This document shows positions 45,586-55,300 of a DNA stretch of 64,000 nucleotides, piece after piece; within the stretch, counting starts at the first letter, position 1, and each line of letters begins with the position of its first letter. The stretch lies in the NCBI RefSeq assembly GCF_014640075.1, contig NZ_BMGG01000003.1, forward strand, positions 495,036 to 559,035, written 5' to 3'. This stretch comes from Chelatococcus reniformis (GTDB taxonomy: Bacteria > Pseudomonadota > Alphaproteobacteria > Rhizobiales > Beijerinckiaceae). The position numbers and the translations under genes were made by a program. The notes beneath the pieces are model-generated. The model searched no databases. It saw nothing but the letters and a program-made list of their open reading frames with translations, and was not told where the DNA came from.

Positions 45586-45838
45586 GACCCTGCCGGGCGG
45601 CATGGCGCCGCTCGACCAGGCGTGGCCGGCCAGCGGGCAAGTGTCCGTGCGACCGCCGCCCCCACCTGGGCGACGGACGGCTGCCGCGTCTCGAAATAGG
45701 CGCCGAAGCGCGCGGCCAGGGCGGCAACCTGCGCGGCCGACAGGACGGCAAGGTTCTTCAAATCATCGTCCTCGTGTAAGTCTTTGTCTCGGGCAGGACC
45801 TTGTCCCAGCACCGAATCCACTTTTGAGGATCATGCTC

Positions 45839-45943
45839 TAGAGCATTTCCGCGTTTATCCGAATCGCTGAAATGCTTTACTTATTTGTTTCATCGGATTT
45901 TCTTCACTCGAACCTGCATCCACTTCGCTCGAAAACGCTCTAG
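45839..45943 (-). repeat. 105-bp two-hairpin repeat (family A, RIME-like), copy 6
   Basis: It is the first of two copies fused head to tail and shares CTAGAG with copy 7. It is somewhat diverged: ATTTGTTTCATCGG and ACTCGAACCTGCATCC replace the standard core. The divergence suggests this is the older of the pair. Confidence 0.9.
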
Positions 45944-46045
45944 AGCACTTCTGCGTTTCTTCGAATCGCCGAAATGCTCAGTCTGTTTGATTTGTCGCGT
46001 TTTCTTCACGCGAACCGGCGTCCACTTCGCTCGAAAACGCTCTAG
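45941..46045 (-). repeat. 105-bp two-hairpin repeat (family A, RIME-like), copy 7
   Basis: It follows copy 6 with a shared TAG at 45941-45943, so the unit spacing is exactly 102 bp. Its right end gives CTA at 46042-46044, the stop codon of the minus-strand HugZ-like gene. Confidence 0.92.
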
Positions 46046-46806
46046 ACCGGCGCACCTGTGCGAACGACATCCCACAGCTCCTGTGGAGCCGTCACGCGGA
46101 CGGCGAACCAAAGGCGTGCATGCGCATGCGCGCAGGTCAAATCGATGCCGTCGGGGTCGATACCGCAGACCGCCCAGTTGCCAGCCTTTGCGCCGGCACG
46201 GTCCGCGAGCCGCTTCGGCAGGCCGGCTGTGGCGTTCAGGCGGTCGACCAGGGCATCTTCGGCGTCGAGCAGCGCCTCCGCGCCCGACAGATCCGTGCGG
46301 AGCATTTCCGGCGTGACGTCCGTCACCGCGTTGCGGGCTGGTCCGCCATTGAACCGCAGATCCTCGATGAGGAGGCGGTAGAGCATCGCATCGGGCAAGG
46401 ACAGATAGAGCTTCGCCTTGGGAAAGCGCGCGGCGTAGCGCGCCTTGGCGCGGTCGATCTCGTCAGCCGCAAGCCGCCTCGCGCGGCCGACGAGGGTGAG
46501 ACGCGGCTGGGTCAGGACGTCCGGCTTTCCCGGCGGAAAGAGCACGAGCGAGACCCTGTTGTCCGCCGCAATGTTGCGCGCATGCAGCGCCAGATTTGCG
46601 GTGAAGAAGTACGGTGTGCCGCTCGGCTCGACGGCAATATTGGTCATGGTGCCGTAGGGATAGCCGCTCGGATCGAGCGTGGCCAACGACGCCGAAGGCG
46701 CCGTTCGGAGTAGATTTCGCGCGACGTTGAGCGCCTCGAATGGTTTGGCCGCTCCTTCGACGATTTTCAAGCCACGGGGGGTGATGATCTGACGCTGCAC
46801 CTGCAA
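46042..46806 (-). CDS. HugZ-like / pyridoxamine-phosphate-oxidase-fold protein with DUF2470 domain
   Basis: The 254-residue protein probably starts at TTG 46806, seven bases after a perfect AGGAGG. The N-terminal split-barrel domain reads ALNVARNLLRTAPSASLATLD, PYGTMTNIAVEPSGTPYFFTANLALHARNI and VSLVLFPPGKPDVLTQPRLTLVGRA. The C-terminal roughly 80 residues resemble the DUF2470 domain that carries haem ligands in HugZ. Family members degrade or bind haem or are flavin-linked oxidoreductases. No haem-uptake genes are adjacent. The stop codon lies inside a repeat. Confidence 0.8.
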   Translation of the reverse strand: MQVQRQIITPRGLKIVEGAAKPFEALNVARNLLRTAPSASLATLDPSGYPYGTMTNIAVEPSGTPYFFTANLALHARNIAADNRVSLVLFPPGKPDVLTQPRLTLVGRARRLAADEIDRAKARYAARFPKAKLYLSLPDAMLYRLLIEDLRFNGGPARNAVTDVTPEMLRTDLSGAEALLDAEDALVDRLNATAGLPKRLADRAGAKAGNWAVCGIDPDGIDLTCAHAHARLWFAVRVTAPQELWDVVRTGAPV

Positions 46807-47200
46807 TATCCGCCCTCCTGAATGCCGCTTTTGTTTCCATCATCTCGCGCGAAATACATACTGCTCAATATGCGCAGCCGCCCATCGAGATACGCGCTTG
46901 TCTTTTACTGGCGGCGACGTAGTCTATTAGGGCCGGACGAGAGGATGCATCGACTGTGGGCGGTCGTGCTCCGCCGCCCTCCTGCGAGGCCCTGATCCGA
47001 CCTCTCGATCGAACGCAGGCGTTCGATCCCAGCGGCGCACATGAGCCTGGGCCCGTCCGGCAAAGCTCAGGTGACGTTCGATGGGCGATCCCGAGCCTTA
47101 CTCGATGGCGGCGACTTGCCGGCGAGAGACGGGCGCGCAAGGCGGCGCTGGCGGAGCGGGAACGCTCGGGCCGGCGAGCGTCCCGGCGTTGGTTGCCCCG
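46807..47200. other. 394-bp non-coding stretch
   Basis: The left part (46830-46935) is relatively A+T-rich (for example AATACATACTGCTCAATATG) and may contain the promoter of the HugZ-like gene. Short frames here have neither ribosome-binding sites nor recognisable content. It contains a strong palindrome at 47007-47028. Confidence 0.4.
47007..47028. promoter_or_regulatory. 22-bp perfect palindrome
   Basis: Arms GATCGAACGC (47007-47016) and GCGTTCGATC (47019-47028) pair perfectly around AG. The two-base centre favours a protein-binding dyad over an RNA hairpin. The two neighbouring minus-strand genes end to its right and begin to its left, so it could belong to the HugZ-like gene's regulatory region. 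Confidence 0.35.
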
Positions 47201-48922
47201 TCATGTCCCGCCTGAAGGCTTCGCCGCCACCTCCTTGCGGGCAATCGCCAGCGCGTCGGCAAGCTTGCCTTCGAAATGCACCGCGGGCGGCCTCACGCCA
47301 TGGACGAGCAGCACCCGCCGCACCGCCGGCGATGCTCCCACGATATAGACCGCCGCTTGATGCCGCCGCGCCCTTCGGGAGAATCCCTCGATGGTGGCGG
47401 CCGCCGTCGAGTCGATCACCGCGACGGACGAGAAGTCGATCACATAGGCCTTGGGGTGCTCACCGATGCGGTCGAGCGCTGCCGCCACGGTGGCGGCGGC
47501 GCCGAAGAAGAAGGCGCCGGAAATCCGATAGACGATGATATCCGGATCGGCGGCGAGCGCCGGATCGCGGCCCGGCACGCAGTTGTCGTTGGCCGTATCG
47601 GCGATATCCTCCTCGATGGGTGGCATCGGTCGTTCGATCGTGACCGCGTTGGCCATATGATGCAGGAACAATAGCGCGCCGATCCCGAAGCCGACCACGA
47701 TCCCCTCGGTCAGGTCGCGCAGCACGACCAGCAGGAAGGTGGCGAGCAGCACCACCGCATCGCCGCGGGAAGCGCGCAGCAAGGTCGCGAACTCGTGCTT
47801 CTCCGCCATGTTCCAGGCGACCACCCCCAGGACGCCCGCGAGTGCCGGAAGCGGGATATAGCTCGCCAGCGGCGCGGCCACGAGCATGAACAGCAGCAGG
47901 AATGCCGCGTGGCAGATGCCCGCCAACGGCCCGCGCGCGCCGGCTCGCACGTTGGTGGCGGTGCGCGCGATGGTTCCGGTGACGCAGATGCCGCCGAACA
48001 GCGACGAGGCGATGTTGGCCGCGCCCTGCGCCACCAACTCGGCGTTGGAGCGGTGCCGACTGCCGCTCATGCTGTCGGCGACCACGGCCGAGAGCAGGCT
48101 CTCGATGCCTCCGAGCAGCGTGAAGGACAGCGCCGCCGGCAGCACGTCCAGCACCCTGCCGAGCGAAAGAACCGGCAGGTGCGGCATCGGCAGCCCCTGG
48201 GGAATGCCGCCGAAGCGGCTGCCGATGGTTTCGACCGGCCAGCCGAATACGGCGGCGAGCAGGGATGTGAGCGCGACGGCGATGAGGAAGGCGGGCCAGT
48301 GCGGCCGCAGCCGGCGGACAAAGACGATGGTGGCGATTGCCAGCGCGGCGACGGTGGCGGCCGTCCAGTTCAGCGTGGGCAACGCCTGCGCGAGGACCTG
48401 CAGCTTGGGAATGAATGGACCCGGCTCGGGGCCGGCCAGGGTGAGGCCGAGCAAGTCCTTCAGCTGGCTCGCCAGGATGATGACGGCAATGCCGGCCGTG
48501 AACCCCACCGTCACGGGATAGGGAATGTATTTGATGAAGGTGCCGAGCCTCAGCGCTCCCACCGCCACCAGCATCAGCCCGGACAGGAAGGTGGCGAGGA
48601 TCAGGCCGTCGAGGCCGTGCTGCTGCACCGTCGCGGCGACCAGAACGATGAAGGCGCCGGCCGGGCCTCCAATCTGGAATCGGCTGCCGCCGAGCGCCGA
48701 CACGACGAAGCCGCCCACGATCGCCGTGTAGAGACCTCGGTCCGGCGCCACCCCTGAGGCAATGGCGATCGCCATCGACAGTGGCAGCGCGACGATTGCG
48801 ACCGTAAGCCCGGCGATCACGTCCGCCCTCAGGTCGCCCAAACCGTAGGGCTCGCGCAGCCGGGTCACGAGCTTGGGCGTATAGAGCTCTATGAGAGTTG
48901 GTTGGCGTCCCTGGGCAATCAT
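47201..48922 (-). CDS. SulP family anion transporter with STAS domain
   Basis: The ATG at 48922 follows GTGGAG and gives 573 residues; a GTG at 48943 would add seven. The membrane domain shows the SulP pattern: DLRADVIAGLTVAIVALPLSMAIAIASGVAPDRGLYTAI, SRFQIGGPAGAFIVLVA, and YPVTVGFTAGIAVIILASQLKDLLG. A C-terminal STAS domain begins near 450 (ISGAFFFGAAATVAAALDRIG, then YVIDFSSVAVIDSTAAATIEGF). It transports sulfate, bicarbonate or another small anion. An XRE regulator gene lies 52 bp upstream on the same strand and may control it. Confidence 0.93.
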   Translation of the reverse strand: MIAQGRQPTLIELYTPKLVTRLREPYGLGDLRADVIAGLTVAIVALPLSMAIAIASGVAPDRGLYTAIVGGFVVSALGGSRFQIGGPAGAFIVLVAATVQQHGLDGLILATFLSGLMLVAVGALRLGTFIKYIPYPVTVGFTAGIAVIILASQLKDLLGLTLAGPEPGPFIPKLQVLAQALPTLNWTAATVAALAIATIVFVRRLRPHWPAFLIAVALTSLLAAVFGWPVETIGSRFGGIPQGLPMPHLPVLSLGRVLDVLPAALSFTLLGGIESLLSAVVADSMSGSRHRSNAELVAQGAANIASSLFGGICVTGTIARTATNVRAGARGPLAGICHAAFLLLFMLVAAPLASYIPLPALAGVLGVVAWNMAEKHEFATLLRASRGDAVVLLATFLLVVLRDLTEGIVVGFGIGALLFLHHMANAVTIERPMPPIEEDIADTANDNCVPGRDPALAADPDIIVYRISGAFFFGAAATVAAALDRIGEHPKAYVIDFSSVAVIDSTAAATIEGFSRRARRHQAAVYIVGASPAVRRVLLVHGVRPPAVHFEGKLADALAIARKEVAAKPSGGT

Positions 48923-48974
48923 GATCTCCACTCTCTCGCGCACGAGCGGCGGATCAGGTCGGTCGATGCCGCCG

Positions 48975-49244
48975 TCAGGCGCTGCCCGGCGGCCGCTTGG
49001 CCTGTTTCAGGCGCACGCCGCGCCCCCCTTCCCGACTGACCGTGTGTTCGCCGATCAGTTCGACACCGGCGCGGTCCAGCGCCTCGACGACCTTGGTCAG
49101 CGTGTCGACCACGCCGCGCACGTTGCCCTCGCTCGCTTCCATGCGCTGGATGGTGGGCAGGGAGACGCCGGACATCTCGGCCAGCTGGCGCTGGTCGATA
49201 CCGAGCAGCGCGCGGGCGGCGCGCATCTGGGCGGCAGTTATCAT
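48975..49244 (-). CDS. small XRE-family helix-turn-helix regulator
   Basis: From the ATG at 49244 (GAGAG upstream) the protein has 89 residues; an ATG at 49265 lacks a ribosome-binding site. The HTH occupies residues 4-35 (AAQMRAARALLGIDQRQLAEMSGVSLPTIQRME). A short C-terminal part follows, with VVDTLTKVVEALDRAGVELIGE, the form of stand-alone XRE proteins that use a single HTH plus a small beta hairpin. It precedes the SulP gene in the same direction. Confidence 0.85.
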   Translation of the reverse strand: MITAAQMRAARALLGIDQRQLAEMSGVSLPTIQRMEASEGNVRGVVDTLTKVVEALDRAGVELIGEHTVSREGGRGVRLKQAKRPPGSA

Positions 49245-49563
49245 CCGCTCTCGTGAGGCATGCATGCACCATATTGCATTAATGACGCTTTAGACATTAT
49301 TATGTACAGTTGAGACGTGAATAGCAATGCCCACAGGGGAGATCGGCCGGAGCCATTTCGCCAGAGCGCACCGAGCAACGGAGGCACCGATCAGGGAGAC
49401 GCGCTCCAGATAATGAGCTGAAGCCTTTCCGCCCGGTCGGATGGTTCCATCTGTTGGGGGAGCGCTCGAGCAGCCACACGAGGGCTCGGCCGCAGGCGGA
49501 CATGCCGCGAGCCATGCATTCACCTGGAGCCTGTCCGTGGGGCCCCTAAGAGGATCGGAGCCC
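49245..49563. other. 319-bp divergent intergenic region
   Basis: The left third (49265-49325) is A+T-rich (GCATTAATGACGCTTTAGACATTATTATG) and probably carries the XRE promoter and operator. Segments at 49415-49460 (CCGCCCGGTCGGATGGTTCC, then ATCTGTTGGGGGAGCGCT) look like remains of a family-B palindrome. No gene is seen. Confidence 0.4.
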
Positions 49564-50040
49564 ATGACGTGCGATGATACGGAGGCCGCCGCTGCGGCGG
49601 TCGGCGCAGATCCCCCGACGCGGCGCCGCGCCCCGGTCTGGCGCGAGCGGGCAGTGTCGATAGCGGTTGCCGGGCTCATCGGATCGGTCGTGCCGGCCGC
49701 GGCGATGCTGCCGCCAAGGTTCTACGAGCAGGCCCGGCAGAACGCCGTGGACGTGGTCGTGATCCGGGTCGCGCAGGTCGGCGCTCCTCCGGAGCCGACG
49801 GGCTTCGGTCCGTGCGCCGTCACCGGCACCGTGCTCCGGGTGGAACGGGGAACAGCCCACCGTGCCGGCGAGCGCATCGTCCTCCAAGTGCCGTGCGCGC
49901 GGCTCGGCGCCCGCGCGCCGATCGGTCCCGTCCTCTACCAGCCGATCGCCCGCCTGCGCGCGGGGCGCTATGCGCGCGCCTACCTCGACGCCCACGGGCT
50001 CCTGACGCTGTCCCAGTACCGGATTCTGCGCAGGCCCTGA
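49564..50040 (+). CDS. hypothetical secreted or membrane-anchored protein
   Basis: The frame gives 158 residues from the ATG at 49564. A charged N-terminus with RRRAPVWRERA precedes a hydrophobic segment (VSIAVAGLIGSVVPAAAML, about 36-54) that looks like an uncleaved anchor or a long signal. A beta-rich domain follows with DVVVIRVAQVGAPP, CAVTGTVLRVERGTAHRAGERIVLQVPC and LRAGRYARAYLDAHG. The two cysteines (GPCAV and VPCAR) could pair in the periplasm. I recognise no family. It converges on glyS with seven bases between. Confidence 0.6.
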   Translation: MTCDDTEAAAAAVGADPPTRRRAPVWRERAVSIAVAGLIGSVVPAAAMLPPRFYEQARQNAVDVVVIRVAQVGAPPEPTGFGPCAVTGTVLRVERGTAHRAGERIVLQVPCARLGARAPIGPVLYQPIARLRAGRYARAYLDAHGLLTLSQYRILRRP

Positions 50041-50047
50041 AGGCCGG

Positions 50048-52240
50048 CTATCCTTCAATCCGGGAGAAATCGGCCACGTCGCGGGTCGCGGTACGGATCT
50101 CGCCCAGCAGTTCCAGGCGGTTGCGCCGCAGCGCCGGATCGTCCGCATTGACGGTGACCTGGTCGAAGAAGGTGTCGACCGGACCGCGCAAACGGGCAAG
50201 CGCCTGCATGGCGGCGGCGAAGTCCTCGCGTCCGACCGCCGCGGCGGCCTGCTCGCGGGCCGCGTGCAAGGCCTCGACCAGGGCCTTTTCGGCCGGCTCG
50301 CCACGCTCCAGGATCAGGGTGACGTCCGGTCCCTGGCCGTAGCTCACCCCGTCCTTCTTCTCCTCGATGCGCAGGATGTTGGCGGCCCGCTTGACGCCGG
50401 CGAGCAGGCTCCTGCCGTCCTCCGACGCCAGGAACCTCCCGAGCGCCTCGACCCGTCGCACGACGAGGAGCAGGTCGTCCTGACCATCCAGGGACAGGAC
50501 GGCATCGATCAGGTCGTGCCGGGCGCCCTGCTCACGCAGATGGACCTTGAGGCGGTCGTGGAAGAAGGCAAGCAGCGAGACGGCATCGGCCGAGACGACG
50601 CGGCCGCCGAAGGCTTCCGGCAGGCGCGGCATGGAGCGTTTGGCGGTCTCCGGCTCGGCCTCGTGACAGATGCCGACGAGCGGCAACTTGAGCCCGTTTT
50701 CCAGGACCAGGCGGATGACGCCCAGCGCCGCGCGCCTGAGCGCATAGGGATCCTTGGAGCCGGTCGGCTTCTCGTCGATGGCCCAGAAGCCCGCGAGGGT
50801 ATCGAGCTTGTCGGCCAGCGCCACCGCGACCCCGACCGGATCGCTCGGCACCCGGTCCGAGGGGCCGAGCGGCCGATAGTGGTCCTCGATCGCCGCGGCG
50901 ACGCGCGCGTCCTCGCCCTGGGCGGTGGCGTAGTAGCGGCCCATCAGGCCCTGCAGCTCCGGAAACTCACCCACCATCTCGGTGGTCAAGTCCGCCTTGG
51001 CGAGGTGCCCGGCCCGGCTGGCAAGCGCCGGATCGGCGCCGACGACCGGTGCCAACCGCTGCGCCAGGGAAACGATGCGCTCCACCCGCTCGCCCTGCGT
51101 GCCGAGCTTCTCATGAAAGACCGACCGGGAATCGATCAGCTTTTGCAGGCGCTGATCGAGCGGCTTGAGGTCGGTGCGCACCCGATAATCGGGCAAAGCC
51201 TTGAGGTCGGTCTCCCAGAAATGGCGCGCGTCGGCGAGGCGGGCGCGCACGACGCGCGCGTTCCCGGCAGCGATCGCCGCACCGTCGTCGCTCGCCTCGA
51301 TGTTGGCCACCAGCAGAAAACGATTGGCGAGGCTGCCATCCGGCCGACGCAGCACGAAACACTTCTGGTTGGCGCGAATGGTGGCGCGGATCACCTCCGG
51401 CGGGATGGCGAGAAACTCCTCTTCGAAGGTGCCCATCAGCACCACCGGCCATTCGACCAGTCCGCCCACCTCCTCCAGCAGGCCTTCGTCCTCGACGAGG
51501 TCGAGCCCCTGGGCAAAGGACAGGGTTTTGGCCTCGCTCAGGATGATGTCCTTGCGCCGGTCGAGGTCGAGGACGACCTTGGCGCGCTCCAGCGTGGCGA
51601 CGTAGTCGTCGAATCGTTTCACGCGAATCGGGCCGGCCATGCCGGCGGCAGCGGCCATGAAACGGTGGCCGCGGGTCGTGTCGCCGGCGGCGATGCCGTC
51701 GACGGCGAACGGCACGACCTCCGGCTCCTCCGTCTCCGGACCGAAGGTGGCAACGATCGCGTGCAGCGGCCGGACCCAGCGCAGCGCCCCGGGCGCGGCC
51801 GACCCGGCGCCCCAGCGCATGGACTTGGGCCACGGAAAGCTGCGCACGATGTCGGGCAGCACCTCGGCCAGCACGTCGAGCGTGCGCCGGCCGGGCTTTT
51901 CGATCACGGCGACGTAGAACTCGCCTTTCTTGGCATCGGCAACGATCTTGGCATGATCGAGCGAAGCGAGCCCGGCGCTCTTGAGGAAGCCCTGGATGGC
52001 CGCATCCGGCGCGCCGACGCGCGGCCCCTTGCGCTCCTCGCGCACGTCCTGCCCCACCGCGGGCAGGCCGACGACGTTGAGGGCGATGCGACGCGGCGTC
52101 ACGTAAGCGGCCGCCCCCTCGTAGACGAAGCCGCGGTCGACCAGCGCGTTGGTCACCAGCGCCCTGAGGTCCCGCGCGGCGGCGCGCTGCATGCGGGCGG
52201 GAATTTCTTCGGAGAAGAGCTCGAGGAGAAGGTCAGGCAT
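50048..52240 (-). CDS. glyS: glycine--tRNA ligase beta subunit
   Basis: This 730-residue beta chain belongs to the bacterial alpha2beta2 glycyl-tRNA synthetase. It starts [18 protein letters not shown], the highly conserved beginning. It has [54 protein letters not shown], and a C-terminal anticodon-binding domain with [29 protein letters not shown]. The length is normal. Its partner glyQ lies 3.3 kb upstream on the same strand, separated by an autotransporter gene. Confidence 0.97.
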   Translation of the reverse strand: MPDLLLELFSEEIPARMQRAAARDLRALVTNALVDRGFVYEGAAAYVTPRRIALNVVGLPAVGQDVREERKGPRVGAPDAAIQGFLKSAGLASLDHAKIVADAKKGEFYVAVIEKPGRRTLDVLAEVLPDIVRSFPWPKSMRWGAGSAAPGALRWVRPLHAIVATFGPETEEPEVVPFAVDGIAAGDTTRGHRFMAAAAGMAGPIRVKRFDDYVATLERAKVVLDLDRRKDIILSEAKTLSFAQGLDLVEDEGLLEEVGGLVEWPVVLMGTFEEEFLAIPPEVIRATIRANQKCFVLRRPDGSLANRFLLVANIEASDDGAAIAAGNARVVRARLADARHFWETDLKALPDYRVRTDLKPLDQRLQKLIDSRSVFHEKLGTQGERVERIVSLAQRLAPVVGADPALASRAGHLAKADLTTEMVGEFPELQGLMGRYYATAQGEDARVAAAIEDHYRPLGPSDRVPSDPVGVAVALADKLDTLAGFWAIDEKPTGSKDPYALRRAALGVIRLVLENGLKLPLVGICHEAEPETAKRSMPRLPEAFGGRVVSADAVSLLAFFHDRLKVHLREQGARHDLIDAVLSLDGQDDLLLVVRRVEALGRFLASEDGRSLLAGVKRAANILRIEEKKDGVSYGQGPDVTLILERGEPAEKALVEALHAAREQAAAAVGREDFAAAMQALARLRGPVDTFFDQVTVNADDPALRRNRLELLGEIRTATRDVADFSRIEG

Positions 52241-52348
52241 TCGCCGTTGCTCGCGTTGAGGGACGTGTCGGGTGGCGCCTGCGACGACATACGCCGGCTT
52301 CGACCCGCCCTCAATCTTTTCGAGACGCCCGCTCCGGAGCCGGACGGA

Positions 52349-55300
52349 TTAGAACCTCACCTCGAGCTTGCCCTTCAGCGCCTGGTCGGTGGCATTGCTG
52401 CCGGCCTGTGCCGCATAGCTGACGCCCAGCGTAATGGCGTTGCTGACCTGCCAGTCGAGGCCGACGTCGGCGGCCATGGCGCCGCGGTCGATCGGCACGC
52501 TCGAAACCGCGAAGGGCGTCAGCGCGCCGGGTGAGAGCAACGCCGAGCGGAAAGCCAGCAGCGTCGCCGGATCGACGTCGCCAAAAGCGGCACGCCAGCC
52601 GATCGACGCACGCACGACGAACGGCTCGGCCACGCCCGGGGCGGCCGGCGCGCCCAGGCGCGCGACAAACCGCGCCCCGACTGTCGCGGTGCCGATGTCG
52701 TAGGTGCGCGCGTATCCTGCCAGCGCAGCGCTGCCGCCGCTCTCCGAGAAGCCGTCGGCGTGGATGCGGATCGCCGCCGCATTGACAAAGGGCTCGACCG
52801 CGGCGGTGTAGGCGAGGCTTCCAAGCATGCCGCGCCCCGCGAGCATGGCGTAGCCGGCCTCGCCGAACGCTTGCAGCGAGGAGGCATCCTGCCTGGCGCT
52901 GCCGTAGTCGGAGAACACGCCCGTTTGGATGGCGCGATTGGTCTTGAACTGCGAGCCCAGGTACAGCGCACCCGCCGATAGCCTGAGCCGGCCGATCTCG
53001 GTTCCGGCATAGAGCGCGCCGAACACGCTGCTGGTGGCGCCGTGCGACAGCAGCCGGTCGACATCGACGTCGGTGGTGAGATAGCCGCCTGCGGCGCCAA
53101 AGCGGATGCCGGAGGGCAGCGGACCGACCGATGCCAGCGCGTCGGCGCCGATGATGAAGCCACCGGTGCGGCGCTCGACCGTGGATGCGTTGCCGTCGGA
53201 GCCGGAGCGGCCCCAGGCACCGAAACCCTGTCCCCAGAGGCCGAAGACGGCCGGGTCGAGCATGCGTGGCGCCGACGGATCGCCGGCCGGCGCCAGCGAG
53301 GCGACACTGCCGCGCAGGCGGCCGAGGATCGCCTCGCGCACCAGCCCGCTCTCGGTATGGAGCGTCGACGGCAGCGCCGCGTAGATCTCGCCGGACAGCG
53401 CGCCCAACGCGAGCGGCAGTTGGCTCGCGGGCAGGCCATAGAGCGCGCCCAACCCGTCGGTGAGGCCGCCGCCGTTGTTGAACATCGCGTCGATCCCACC
53501 ACCGACCGCCGCCTGGTTCCGCGCCAGGCCGCCCACTTGGGCGATGCCGGACACGAGGTTCAGCGTCACGGTGTTCGGCCCATAGCCGAGCGATGCGGTG
53601 ACGAAGCTCGGCAGCCCGACCGTGCTGAGCGTATCGAACCTGCCGGTGTAGCCGCCGGTCGCCGCGACAAGCGTATAGGCGTTGCTCAACCCGCTGTTCG
53701 GCTGGATGACCGACAACTGGGTGCCGGCCAGTCGCGCCACGCCCGTCACCCCCAGCGCGTCATTGCCGCTGGAGCCCACCCGAAGGGCGAGCGTGCCGGC
53801 GGCGGTCTGCACGAAGGTGCCGCTGATGAGATGGGTCACCGGGATGCCGGTGCCGGTGACGCCGATCCAGCCGCTGTTCTCGAACCGCTTGTCCGGACCC
53901 GCCGTCGCGGCGATGCGGCCATCGATGATGCCGGTGTTGACGATCATGCTGCCGAAGCTGTCGGGGCCGGTGCGTAAGGCATCGGCGACGACGGCAGCCT
54001 GCAAGGTGCCGTAATTCAGCAAGGTACCGTAGAGGCCGTGCATCTCGACTGCCGCGCCGACGACGCCGGTGGCCACCACCGTGCCGGCATTGGTCAGCAC
54101 GCCATAGGTCTCGCCGCGTATCCCGACGCCGCCGTTGCCGCTGACCCGGACGGTGCCGCTGTTGACGATGTCATCGCCCTTGCGGCCGGAGAGGGCGGCC
54201 GCGTTGGTCGCGCTGGACATCAACGCGCCGGTGTTGCGGATCGGATTGTAGATGCCTGGAATGGTGGCGACGTAGCCATTGGACCCGGTAGAGCCGGGCA
54301 TCGTGTAGACACCAACCACCTTGTCGCCATACGCGGAGTTCGACGACACCACCGCGGCGCCCGGAATATTGATCTCATACCAAGTGGGAATGCCGAGCGC
54401 GTCCACATGCAACACGCCGGCATGCACCACGCCGTCCGGCGTCACCCAATCGGCCACCATGTTGTACTCGCCGGAGCGCCCCGCGCCGGTGATGCCTTCC
54501 AGATGGGTGACGATGGCGCCGGGATGGTCGTAGGTCGCCCAGGTGGCCGTGGTCTGGTCGTAGATGTAGCCGTGCTCGAAGCCCACGCCGCCGCCGGGCC
54601 CGGCCATGGCGTAGCCCCCGGCGATCTTGTCGCCCCACACGCCGTAGGCCGTGGTGCTGACGGCGCCCGGCATGTTGTTGGTCGTGTAGGTTCCGGTGGC
54701 GATATTGTAGACGAGAGCGTTGCCCGTCTTGATCTGGGTGTCGTAATTGCCCACGACTTGGTTGCCGAAAGTGCTGTGCGTGATCGTGTTCAACGTCGGC
54801 GCGCCCGGCGCGCTCGGAAAGTCGAGCAGCCTGATCTGCTGGCCGGGCGCGGCGGCGCCGTCGTAGAGATAGCTGTGGTCGAAGGCCGAGCCTGGGGTCT
54901 TGTAGCTGCCGACCGCGCGCAGGATACCGGTCTGCGAGCCAACGCTGGGCCCGTAAGGCGACGAACTCGAAGCGCCCGGGAAATTGGCGCCATTCGGCGT
55001 AGCGACCGGCAATGCCGTCCAGGTGTTGGTCCTGAGGTCGAAGAGCAGGCCGCCCGTGTCGGTGGTGCTCGGAACGACATAGTTTCCGACGATATTGTCA
55101 CCGCGGATACCGGTCAGGAACGTCCCAGTCGTTCCGTAATCAAGTGTCCTATAAGTGACCTGCGCTTGCGCCGGCATGACGATCCCGACGCCGAGGCCAG
55201 CAATAAACAATTGCACGACGTAAAATGAAGGCGTCCTAGAGCGTTTTCGAGCGAAGTGGACTTCGGTTCGCGTGAAGAAAACGTGACGAATCAAACAGAT

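Noticed and set aside
45596-45821. Possible small minus-strand gene beginning MDSVLGQGPARDKD after the APH-like gene
   Set aside because: The frame continues antisense into the kinase gene with no stop near 45596, no ribosome-binding site was seen, and no family is recognised. A segment with SAAQVAALAARFGAYF looks helical but is not enough.
45839-46045. CRISPR-like interpretation of the tandem repeats
   Set aside because: Only two units, no spacers between them, and dispersed identical copies elsewhere; they are palindromic intergenic elements.
46865-47140. Short minus-strand frame in the 394-bp gap before the SulP gene
   Set aside because: Low-complexity Arg/Ser-rich translation, no ribosome-binding site, no motif.
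50264-52534. A 756-codon plus-strand frame opposite glyS
   Set aside because: It is a shadow of glyS; the translated sequence shows no family pattern.
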